Positions 53,752 through 63,503 of a DNA stretch of 63,503 bases are shown in pieces. The stretch is from an uncultured Gammaproteobacteria bacterium. GTDB lineage: Bacteria > Pseudomonadota > Gammaproteobacteria > PS1 > Pseudothioglobaceae. Position 1 is the stretch's first letter. Each line of letters begins with the position of its first letter. The translations under genes and the position numbers were made by a program. A model generated the notes under the pieces. The model saw nothing but the letters and a program-made list of their open reading frames with translations. It was not told the DNA's origin and searched no databases. The DNA lies in contig CABXDP010000003.1 of assembly GCA_902511025.1 (NCBI GenBank), forward strand, positions 1-63,503, read 5' to 3'.

Positions 53752-55023
53752 ATGTTTAATAGTTTTTTAAGACAATTTATTTTTGTAATATTTGGTTTTG
53801 TCTTCTTACTGAATGTTAACGCAGACGACTCATTTTTTGATGATGATACTGTTTTTGATGAATCTGAAGGGGAGTTTGATGAGTGGTCTGATGATAGTGA
53901 TGTCTTTGGAGAAGATGCGGATATTGAAAAAAAAACATTATCTTGGTTAGACCTTGGTGTGACTCAAAAGTGGGGCTTTAATCCTGCAAGTGATTACAGT
54001 ACCACTGAAGAAAGAACGGAAATCACTCTTGGAACTAGTGGCTCAGTCTCTGATTCGGGTTATGGAGAGGTTGAACTTAAAGCGACTCAATATTGGCCAA
54101 GTGATAGTAATTATTCAACTGAAAAAAATGATTTAAAAGTCGAAAAGGCCTTTTTACAGTTTAGTTTTGATGACTGGAGCACTAAGATAGGTAAATATAC
54201 CATTGGCTGGGGTGAGCTCGAAGGCGGCGCACTTGATTTTGTTAATCCCTCTGGCGGATTGACTGATCCATCGATGTTGCCACAGTGGTTTTTGAGTGCA
54301 ACGCGCTATTTTGATAATAGGGATTTAAGTTTTTTCTATAATACCAATCCAAAAATTTTGAAGAGTAGCCTCCTTATTCTAAAAAATGAAACCTATGATG
54401 AGTTTGGAATGCGCTATGGGATAAGTAGTGAGGGAAGTGATATGGCATTTTATCTTGGTCAGCTCGTACCCAATGATGCGCTCATAAATCTAACTGATGG
54501 AATGGTTTATGCAACCCCTTATCAATTAATAGGTTTTGGAATGAATAAGGCTTTTGATGACTTCTTGCTTAAGTTTGATATTGCCCTCAAGAACAATGTT
54601 CAGCACAATCGAAAAGGACAATTCATTAAAGTAGATCGGCTTGATTGGGACTTGGCATTTGATATTCAAAACGATGATAGGCAGTGGCTTATATCTATTA
54701 ATTCTAAGTATCTTTTGGATTATGCTGATGATTATTTGACGCCTTCAATTTTAGGTGTTGGTGTAGGTGCAAAACGAAATAACATGAGCTACATGGTCAG
54801 CGTTAGTGATAAGTTTGGAGACTCTGACTGGAAGTGGGGATTGTCAAATGTTATATCTTCTAATAATGACTTAAATCTTAGTTCCGCAACTCTTGATTGG
54901 GACATTAATGATCAGTGGCAAGCTTCTTTTAGTGGGACTTACATCGATGCTAAAGATAATCGTGCTTTTGCTGTATTAGATGATTATCAGAGAGTTAATT
55001 TAGAAATTAAATATCAATATTAA
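53752..55023 (+). CDS. Putative outer-membrane beta-barrel protein with acidic N-terminal extension
   Basis: Signal peptide, D/E/W-rich N-terminus, alternating beta-strand pattern, C-terminal YQY. Confidence 0.75.
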   Translation: MFNSFLRQFIFVIFGFVFLLNVNADDSFFDDDTVFDESEGEFDEWSDDSDVFGEDADIEKKTLSWLDLGVTQKWGFNPASDYSTTEERTEITLGTSGSVSDSGYGEVELKATQYWPSDSNYSTEKNDLKVEKAFLQFSFDDWSTKIGKYTIGWGELEGGALDFVNPSGGLTDPSMLPQWFLSATRYFDNRDLSFFYNTNPKILKSSLLILKNETYDEFGMRYGISSEGSDMAFYLGQLVPNDALINLTDGMVYATPYQLIGFGMNKAFDDFLLKFDIALKNNVQHNRKGQFIKVDRLDWDLAFDIQNDDRQWLISINSKYLLDYADDYLTPSILGVGVGAKRNNMSYMVSVSDKFGDSDWKWGLSNVISSNNDLNLSSATLDWDINDQWQASFSGTYIDAKDNRAFAVLDDYQRVNLEIKYQY

Positions 55024-55120
55024 AACTTAAGATATGAAGGTCAACTAAAAAAAACTGATGCAACCCTATCAATGAATCTATCAAAGTAGTACATAGTATA
55101 ATTTATGGATAATAATTTAA

Positions 55121-56425
<1,305 letters not shown>

Positions 56426-56452
56426 CCCCTTTATTATTTTTTGGAGTGAAAG

Positions 56453-56782
56453 ATGAATCTACCACCAGAAATTTTCCTGATTGCAATGTTTGTGCTGATG
56501 TATTTTTTACTAATCAGACCACAACAAAAAAGAGCTAAAGACCACAAAAACTTATTGAAAGAATTGAAAAAAGGTGATGAGGTTGTTACTAATGGCGGCG
56601 TTATTGGAAAAATAACTGCGGTCGATGAATCTTTTGCTGAAATAGAAGTATCTTCAGGCGTTTCTATGAAAGTTCAAAAACAAGGTATCAATCAAAAAAT
56701 GCCAAAAGGAAGTGTCAAGCCAATGACTAAGGCAACTAATAAGTCAAAGGCTAAGACGAAAGCAATTGAAAAATCGGAATAA
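56453..56782 (+). CDS. yajC: Preprotein translocase subunit YajC
   Basis: YFLLIRPQQKRAKDHKNLLKELKKGDEVVTNGGVIGKI. Confidence 0.95.
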   Translation: MNLPPEIFLIAMFVLMYFLLIRPQQKRAKDHKNLLKELKKGDEVVTNGGVIGKITAVDESFAEIEVSSGVSMKVQKQGINQKMPKGSVKPMTKATNKSKAKTKAIEKSE

Positions 56783-56798
56783 AGGCTAAATACTCCAT

Positions 56799-58646
56799 AT
56801 GAACCATTACGCAGCCTGGAAAAATGTTCTAATTGTATTTTTCCTTTTTATATTAGGTCTCTTCGCCTTGCCAAATCTCTATGGTTCAGATTTGGCGATC
56901 CAAATTTCTGGATCTGGGAACTATGATGTCAGTCAGAGAGACCTCGATAAAATCAAAGATACTTTGTCAGATAATGGTGTTGGTTTTAAATCGATTTCTC
57001 TTGAGGACAAGAACGTACTTATCAGGTTTAATGACTCACAAACACAACTATCTTCCAAAGCAATTTTGAAGGATTCACTCACAAGAAATTATGTTGTTGC
57101 TCTAAATTTAGCGCCATCAATTCCTCAGTGGCTATCAGGCATGGGAGGTAAAGCAATGTCTTTAGGTCTTGATCTTAGGGGCGGTGTTCATTTCCTCTTA
57201 GAGGTCGATATGGATGCAGTCACTACGATGGCTTTAGATCGTTATTACAACGAACTAAGGGCTGAACTGAGAAAAGATAAGCTTTACAAGAAAATACGAA
57301 AAGAAGATAATTTACTGCTTGTTTCATTTAAAAGTGAAGCGCTTAAAAACGAAGCTAAAAAAGTTATTAAAAATGACCTTCCTGATCTAGTTATTGCTGA
57401 AGGAACTGAGCAAGAGCTCGAGTTAGGGTTTGAGATTTCAGCCACTGCTCAGGCCGATGCAAAACTTGGCGCACTCAAACAAAACATCACTACACTCAGA
57501 AATCGTGTGAATGAATTAGGCGTTGCTGAGCCGATTATTCAGCAACAAGGAACAGAGAGGATTGTTGTTCAATTGCCGGGAGTTCAAGACACGGCTAGAG
57601 CAAAAGAAATTCTTGGAGCTGTTGCGACAATTGAATTTAGAATGGTGGACGAAAAAAATGATGTCCAAACTGCAATTCAATCAGGAAAAACGCCTACTGG
57701 TTCGAAAATCTACAAGTTCAAGGATGGTCGACCTTTACTCCTGAAAACAAATGTGATCACGACTGGAGAGAACATTGTTGACGCTTCATCCAGCATGGAT
57801 GAAAATAACCAGCCCAGTGTCAGCATTGTTCTAGATAGCTCTGGTGGACGCTCTATGCTTGATACAACCAAAGAGTTTTTGGGATATAGGATGGCGGTCG
57901 TCTTTATCGAAAACCAGGTTGAAACTGTGATGGAGGACGGCGTTGCTGTTAAGAAGCGAACTAAGACTCAAGATATTATTAACGCTGCTACAATCCAAGG
58001 AACATTCTCAAATCGTTTTCAAATCACTGGGCTGGATAGCGCAAGAGAGGCAACAAATCTAGCATTACTACTGAGGGCTGGTTCTCTATCAGCACCAGTA
58101 GAGATTATTGAAGAGAGAACAATTGGGCCAAGTCTTGGTTCAGACAATATACAAAAAGGATTGATCTCAGTGCTCGTTGGATTCGCTTTAGTGCTGATCT
58201 TTATGGCATGGCGTTATCGAGTTTTTGGTCTAGTTGCCAATCTAGCTTTGACACTGAACTTGATCACAATTATTTCTATTTTGTCTTTAATCCAGGCCAC
58301 CTTAACGCTTCCTGGAATAGCGGGAATTGTTCTAACAGTTGGTATGGCAGTGGATGCCAATGTGTTGATTTTTGAGCGCATTAAAGAAGAAATCCGCTCC
58401 AGTAAAAATATTCAAAAAGCAATCTCATTAGGTTATGAAAAAGCCCTACTTACCATTGCAGATGCTAATATCACTACGCTGATTGCCTCCATAGTGTTGT
58501 TCAGTTTTGGTACCGGGCCAATTAAGGGTTTTGCGGTAACTTTAACTATCGGAATCATTACTTCAATGTTTACCGCAATCATTGTCTCTAGAGCGATCAT
58601 AAATCTAATCTATGGTGGTAAAAAAGTTGAGGAGTTAGCAATATGA
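56799..58646 (+). CDS. secD: Protein translocase subunit SecD
   Basis: LGLDLRGGVHFLLEVD; VGMAVDANVLIFERIKEE. Confidence 0.97.
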   Translation: MNHYAAWKNVLIVFFLFILGLFALPNLYGSDLAIQISGSGNYDVSQRDLDKIKDTLSDNGVGFKSISLEDKNVLIRFNDSQTQLSSKAILKDSLTRNYVVALNLAPSIPQWLSGMGGKAMSLGLDLRGGVHFLLEVDMDAVTTMALDRYYNELRAELRKDKLYKKIRKEDNLLLVSFKSEALKNEAKKVIKNDLPDLVIAEGTEQELELGFEISATAQADAKLGALKQNITTLRNRVNELGVAEPIIQQQGTERIVVQLPGVQDTARAKEILGAVATIEFRMVDEKNDVQTAIQSGKTPTGSKIYKFKDGRPLLLKTNVITTGENIVDASSSMDENNQPSVSIVLDSSGGRSMLDTTKEFLGYRMAVVFIENQVETVMEDGVAVKKRTKTQDIINAATIQGTFSNRFQITGLDSAREATNLALLLRAGSLSAPVEIIEERTIGPSLGSDNIQKGLISVLVGFALVLIFMAWRYRVFGLVANLALTLNLITIISILSLIQATLTLPGIAGIVLTVGMAVDANVLIFERIKEEIRSSKNIQKAISLGYEKALLTIADANITTLIASIVLFSFGTGPIKGFAVTLTIGIITSMFTAIIVSRAIINLIYGGKKVEELAI

Positions 58647-59569
58647 GTCTCAGATCTTTAAATATTCCAGTCATTGATTTTGTAGGCAAGAGGAAAATAG
58701 CGCTGATTTTTTCAGCAATTTTGTTGATTGCTTCTATAGCTTCTTTAGGCTTACAAGGCTTAAAATTTGGTATCGACTTTACAGGTGGCACTCTAATTGA
58801 GCTGGGTTATGAAAAAACTGCAGACCTTGAAAATATAAGAACTAAACTTGCAGAAGCTCAATATGAAGGGGCTAATGTGCAATATTTTGGCTCTGATACT
58901 GAAGTGCTTATTCAGTTAGAGCCTCAGGCGACATCAAGTGCAAAGTTAAGCTCTTCAATCATAAGGATGCTAGGCGATGGAATAGATGTCAGAAGAGTAG
59001 AGTTTGTTGGCCCAAAGGTAGGCGAAGAGCTAACCAATGATGGTGGGCTCGCAATGCTATATGCGTTAATTGGAATATTAATCTATGTTGCCTTTAGATT
59101 TGAATATCGATTCGCCTTAGGTTCAATTGCAGCTATAGTTCATGATGTCATTATCACGTTGGGCGTTTTTTCAATTCTTCAGATTGAATTTGATTTGACA
59201 GTCTTAGCAGCTATCCTTGCTGTCATTGGTTATTCTTTGAATGATACGATTGTTGTCTTTGATAGAATACGCGAAAACTTTTTAGCAACTCGTCACGTCG
59301 AGCCTGAACCTATCGTTAATGAGGCCCTCAATCAGACCTTATCAAGGACAATCATGACCTCACTGACGACCTTACTGGTGCTACTTGCTTTGTTTTATTT
59401 GGGCGGTGAAGTGATTAATAGTTTTGCAGGCGCATTAATTGTGGGCGTTGTTATTGGAACCTACTCCTCAATTTATGTTGCAAGTTCAATGATTCTTGCA
59501 CTAGGCATTTCAAAGGAGGATATGCTTCCTTCTGAAAAAGAGAAAAAAGAGATTGATGCAAGGCCTTAG
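58643..59569 (+). CDS. secF: Protein translocase subunit SecF
   Basis: FGIDFTGGTLIEL; GYSLNDTIVVFDRIREN. Confidence 0.97.
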   Translation: MSLRSLNIPVIDFVGKRKIALIFSAILLIASIASLGLQGLKFGIDFTGGTLIELGYEKTADLENIRTKLAEAQYEGANVQYFGSDTEVLIQLEPQATSSAKLSSSIIRMLGDGIDVRRVEFVGPKVGEELTNDGGLAMLYALIGILIYVAFRFEYRFALGSIAAIVHDVIITLGVFSILQIEFDLTVLAAILAVIGYSLNDTIVVFDRIRENFLATRHVEPEPIVNEALNQTLSRTIMTSLTTLLVLLALFYLGGEVINSFAGALIVGVVIGTYSSIYVASSMILALGISKEDMLPSEKEKKEIDARP

Positions 59570-59578
59570 TTTGCTATC

Positions 59579-60796
59579 TTAGCTAAACTTCTCAAAAACA
59601 AGACAAGCGTTAGTTCCACCGAAGCCAAAACTATTTGAGAGTACACGGCTCAGTTGAACATCTTTTGTTTCCCTTACAATAGGCATCCCAGAGGCTTCAC
59701 TGTCAAGATTTTCAATATTAACAGATTCAGTAACAAAGTCATTTTGAAGCATCAGCAGTGAGTAGATTGACTCATTTACGCCCGCAGCTCCAAGAGCATG
59801 GCCAGATAAAGATTTGGTTGAACCTATGAGAGGTATTGAGGCATCGCCAAAAGCCTCTTTAATTGCTCCAAGCTCTTTAACATCCCCTACAGGAGTAGAG
59901 GTTCCGTGAGCGTTAATATAATCTATTGGTCCATTAACATTTGCAATTGCAATTTCCATGCATCTTTTGGCTCCCTCACCCGAGGGCGCGACCATATCAT
60001 AGCCATCTGATGTTGCGCCATAGCCAACAAGTTCGGCAATAATTTCTGCTCCACGCGCTTGTGCATGATCTAAGGACTCTAGAACAAGAGCACCACCTCC
60101 ACCTGATATTACAAAACCATCTCGATCAGCATCAAAAGCACGAGAGGCATTAGTGGGCGAGTCATTGTATTTTGAAGAGAGTGCACCCATAGAGTCAAAT
60201 AGCATTGAAGTTGACCAATCTAATTCCTCACCCCCGCCAGCAAAAACGACATCCTGTTTTCCAAGCTGGATTTGCTCCATTGCATTTCCAATGCAGTGAG
60301 CACTGGTTGAACAGGCAGAACTTATGGAGTAGTTAATTCCCTTAATTTTAAATAGGGTAGAAAGGCATGCCGAGGTTGTTGAGCCCATTGTTCTGGGAAC
60401 TCGGTAAGGTCCAACTCTTTTTATACCTTTTTCTCTTAAAATATCTGCTGCTTCAATTACATTTATATTGGAGGCTCCACCAGAGCCCATAATGAGCCCC
60501 GTTCTTTCATGAGAAACCATTTCTGGACTGAGTCCAGATTCTTTGATTGCCTCATCTAATGCTATAGCATTGTAAATTGCAGCATCTGCCATAAACCTTA
60601 GCATCTTACGGTCAATGACTTCACTTGTATCAATTTCAGGAATAGAGCCATGAACATGAGACCTAAGTCCCATATCCCTATAGGTTTCACTGAATTCTAT
60701 TCCAGATTTTGCTGATCTAAGTGAGTCTAAGACTTCTGATTTATTAGCACCAAGACTACTAACAATACCCATACCAGTAACGACGACTCTATTCAT
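59579..60796 (-). CDS. fabB: Beta-ketoacyl-ACP synthase I
   Basis: Active-site [36 protein letters not shown]. Confidence 0.93.
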   Translation of the reverse strand: MNRVVVTGMGIVSSLGANKSEVLDSLRSAKSGIEFSETYRDMGLRSHVHGSIPEIDTSEVIDRKMLRFMADAAIYNAIALDEAIKESGLSPEMVSHERTGLIMGSGGASNINVIEAADILREKGIKRVGPYRVPRTMGSTTSACLSTLFKIKGINYSISSACSTSAHCIGNAMEQIQLGKQDVVFAGGGEELDWSTSMLFDSMGALSSKYNDSPTNASRAFDADRDGFVISGGGGALVLESLDHAQARGAEIIAELVGYGATSDGYDMVAPSGEGAKRCMEIAIANVNGPIDYINAHGTSTPVGDVKELGAIKEAFGDASIPLIGSTKSLSGHALGAAGVNESIYSLLMLQNDFVTESVNIENLDSEASGMPIVRETKDVQLSRVLSNSFGFGGTNACLVFEKFS

Positions 60797-61320
60797 CAGA
60801 ATGCTGAAGTATCAGTAAATAAACCAACTTTAAGGTTAGTTGCTTCATAAATAGTCTTACCATCAACCTCCATTGTTGCATCGGCAATTCCCATGTACAG
60901 TTTTCTTGCAATAACCCGGGATAGACTTACATTGTAAGTAACTTTTTTACTTGTTGGTAGGACTTGCCCTTTAAATTTAACTTGGCCTGAGCCAAGAGCA
61001 CGCCCTCTGCCAGGTCCACCTAGCCAACCAAGATAAAACCCAACTAACTGCCACATAGCATCAATACCTAAGCATCCAGGCATGACAGGGTCCTCATTAA
61101 AGTGACAATCAAAGAACCATAAATCTTTATTGATATCAAGCTCAGCAGTCATACCTCCTTTGCCATAGTCTCCTGCATTTTCACTGATATTTGTAATACG
61201 ATCAAACATTAGCATGGGTGGCTGAGGAAGTTGTGCATTGCCAGGACCAAACAGTTCTCCCTTACCGCATTGGATTAGATCTTCGTAGGAATAGCTGTTT
61301 TGCTTCATAAGTCTTATCAA
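60796..61320 (-). CDS. fabA: 3-hydroxydecanoyl-ACP dehydratase/isomerase
   Basis: [31 protein letters not shown]. Confidence 0.96.
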   Translation of the reverse strand: MIRLMKQNSYSYEDLIQCGKGELFGPGNAQLPQPPMLMFDRITNISENAGDYGKGGMTAELDINKDLWFFDCHFNEDPVMPGCLGIDAMWQLVGFYLGWLGGPGRGRALGSGQVKFKGQVLPTSKKVTYNVSLSRVIARKLYMGIADATMEVDGKTIYEATNLKVGLFTDTSAF

Positions 61321-61369
61321 GTCTTTTGATCAATAAATTTTAACATAGTTGAATTAAGCTTAAATCAAC

Positions 61370-62524
61370 TTAAGGGTTAAGGTCATCAATGATGTCTTCA
61401 ACATTTTCCAGACCAACCGATATACGAACCAGATTTTCAGAAATATGCGTTTGTTTTTTTTCTTCTTTTGTAAGCCTTACATGAGTTGTTGTTGAAGGGT
61501 GAGTGATGGTTGTTTTAGCGTCACCCAAGTTAGCCGTAATTGAAATCATTTGTGTATTATTGATGAGATTAAATGCCTCCTTTCTTCCCCCTTTAACCTC
61601 AAACGAGACAATACCTCCAAAGCCTGTCTGTTGCTCCTTAGCAATCTTATGATGGGGGTGACTTTCAAGTCCAACATAGTGCACTTTATCTACAAATGTT
61701 TGACTTTCAAGCCAAAGAGCCAGCTTGAGTGCGCTCTTACTATGAGCCTTCATTCTAAGACTTAGAGTTTCCAGACCTTTAAGGACGACCCATGCATTAA
61801 AGGCACTTAATGTTGGACCAGTAATTCTAGTAAATAAACTAATTTCATCAACAATTGATGCTTTTCCAACAACCGCACCAGCCAAGCATCTCCCTTGTCC
61901 ATCTATATATTTAGTTGCTGAATGAATAACGAGGTCAGCACCAAGCGATAAAGGTCTCTGAAGTGCAGGAGACATAACGCAGTTATCTACCGCTAGGACT
62001 ATATCATTTTGCTTTGAAATAGCAGCTAATTTTTTAATTTCAACAACCTCGCCTAGTGGATTCGAAGGAGTCTCTAACAGAAATAATTTAGTATTATTTT
62101 GAATACTGTTTTTCCATCCATCTAAATCGGATAAGTCTACAAAAGTAACTTTAATTTCAAACTTTTCAATAATGCTATTAAGAAGAACAATGGTTGTTCC
62201 AAACATGCATCTTGAGGCAACCATATGTTCACCCGGCTTAAGAATAGTCATTATGGTCGCAAAAATAGCAGACATTCCGCTTGCTGTTGCCTGACACTTT
62301 TCAGCTCCTTCTAGAGCTGCCAACTTATCTTGAAATGAGCTAACTGTTGGGTTGGTAAATCTTGAATAGACGTTGCCTTGATTTGTTTCAAAGCGCTCTG
62401 CAGCTTGCTCAGCACTATCAAAACGATAGCTTGACGTTAAAAAAATAGCGGCAGAGTGTTCCTGTTCATTGGAAGATTGATGGCCTTCCCGAACTGATTT
62501 GGTTTTAAAGCTACTATCTTTCAT
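61370..62524 (-). CDS. metZ: O-succinylhomoserine sulfhydrylase (PLP enzyme)
   Basis: YSRFTNPTVSSFQDKLAALEGAEKCQATASGMSAI, HSATKYIDGQGRCLAGAVVG; adjacent to purF. Confidence 0.9.
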   Translation of the reverse strand: MKDSSFKTKSVREGHQSSNEQEHSAAIFLTSSYRFDSAEQAAERFETNQGNVYSRFTNPTVSSFQDKLAALEGAEKCQATASGMSAIFATIMTILKPGEHMVASRCMFGTTIVLLNSIIEKFEIKVTFVDLSDLDGWKNSIQNNTKLFLLETPSNPLGEVVEIKKLAAISKQNDIVLAVDNCVMSPALQRPLSLGADLVIHSATKYIDGQGRCLAGAVVGKASIVDEISLFTRITGPTLSAFNAWVVLKGLETLSLRMKAHSKSALKLALWLESQTFVDKVHYVGLESHPHHKIAKEQQTGFGGIVSFEVKGGRKEAFNLINNTQMISITANLGDAKTTITHPSTTTHVRLTKEEKKQTHISENLVRISVGLENVEDIIDDLNP

Positions 62525-62535
62525 GATTTTGTTTA

Positions 62536-63503
62536 TTAGTCAGCATCATTGTAGATCAATTCAGAGCTTTCATTCGTGATATTATCCTCCTTCGCCTTAT
62601 CTGATCTCTCAGCTTCAAGGTTGTCAAGGTATGGTTTATCAATATCTTTTGTCAGATAATTCCCATCAAAGCATGAGCAATCAAACGTTTCAATTTCAGG
62701 ATTGCCTTGTTGAACTGACCAAATTAAGTCATCAAGGTTCTGATAAATTAATTTATCGGATCCAATAGCCTCGCAAACTTCATCCGTACTTTTTTCGTGA
62801 GCAATGAATTCATTTTTACTCGCCATATCAATGCCATAAACATTAGGATATCGAACTGGAGGTGCTGCAGAGGCAAAAAAGACCTTCTTTGCACCTGAAG
62901 ATCGTGCCATCTGTACAATTTCTTTGGAGGTCGTTCCGCGAACAATAGAGTCATCCACAAGCAGTACGTTTTTATCTTTAAACTCTAATTCAATGGCACT
63001 CAACTTTTGACGAACCGATTTTTTTCTTTGTTTTTGTCCAGGCATGATGAATGTTCGAGCAATATAACGATTTTTTATGAATCCCTCCCGATACTTCACC
63101 TCGAGCGCATTAGCGAGCTGAAGTGCAGCAGTTCTTGAGGTGTCAGGAATAGGGATTACCACATCAATTTTTTCATCAGGCCACTTTGATTTAATCTTAT
63201 TTGCAAGCTTTTCACCCATCCTTAATCGAGACTTATAGACCGAGATGTTGTCGATAATAGAGTCTGGCCTCGCGAAGTAAACAAATTCAAATATGCAGGG
63301 TGACAGCCTAGGGTTTGACGCGCACTGCATCGAATGGAGTTGGCCTTTACGATCAATTACAATGGCCTCACCTGGCTCAATATCACGGATTATTTTGTAA
63401 CCAAGTGCTGTCAGAGCAACGCTCTCAGAAGTCAGCATATACTTAGTGCCATCCTTAGTGGTTCTTTCTCCCAGAATTAGTGGTCGAATTCCATTGGGGT
63501 CTC
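62536..63503 (-). CDS. purF: Amidophosphoribosyltransferase, C-terminal part (truncated by window end)
   Basis: PRTase motif [20 protein letters not shown]; frame runs off window edge. Confidence 0.95.
   Translation of the reverse strand, partial: DPNGIRPLILGERTTKDGTKYMLTSESVALTALGYKIIRDIEPGEAIVIDRKGQLHSMQCASNPRLSPCIFEFVYFARPDSIIDNISVYKSRLRMGEKLANKIKSKWPDEKIDVVIPIPDTSRTAALQLANALEVKYREGFIKNRYIARTFIMPGQKQRKKSVRQKLSAIELEFKDKNVLLVDDSIVRGTTSKEIVQMARSSGAKKVFFASAAPPVRYPNVYGIDMASKNEFIAHEKSTDEVCEAIGSDKLIYQNLDDLIWSVQQGNPEIETFDCSCFDGNYLTKDIDKPYLDNLEAERSDKAKEDNITNESSELIYNDAD

Overview
This AT-rich window comes from a compact gammaproteobacterial chromosome. The 16S rRNA and gene content resemble the SUP05/Thioglobus group, but that is my judgement from memory, not a search. 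Most of it is housekeeping: mnmG-rsmG-tatD-rluC-ubiA, dapD, znuC, polA, argS, a RecB/AddA-like helicase-nuclease, metC, tauD-like, MFS, glmU, aquaporin-arsC, DUF47-pit, bolA, rpmE, hemE, trpA, accD, ispH, a PfkB kinase, mfd, maf, folA, gltB, yaaA, grxC, a Nudix-ThiE fusion, gshA and mnmE. A complete rRNA operon follows (16S-tRNA-Ile-tRNA-Ala-23S-5S), then MBL hydrolase-MMPL/RND-LolA-like-OMP, serS, yajC-secD-secF, fabB-fabA, metZ and a truncated purF. No CRISPR array, transposon, integrase or prophage was recognised. Five items deserve a second look. (1) A tandem duplication of a complete mini transcription unit encodes two ~71-aa two-helix hydrophobic microproteins, with a conserved 5'UTR hairpin. 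(2) A 94-aa winged-helix-like gene sits under a palindromic TGCAAATAT operator; an inverted-repeat-closed intergenic region and a stand-alone MASE1-like membrane protein follow it. (3) A four-gene envelope cassette has acidic tracts in the RND and OMP proteins and a basic Cys-loop in the carrier between them. (4) An aquaporin-ArsC pair with no arsenite pump lies beside a Pit phosphate transporter. (5) A ~20-bp, terminator-like hairpin lies inside the rRNA spacer. All calls come from reading the sequence and ORF track; no database search was run.
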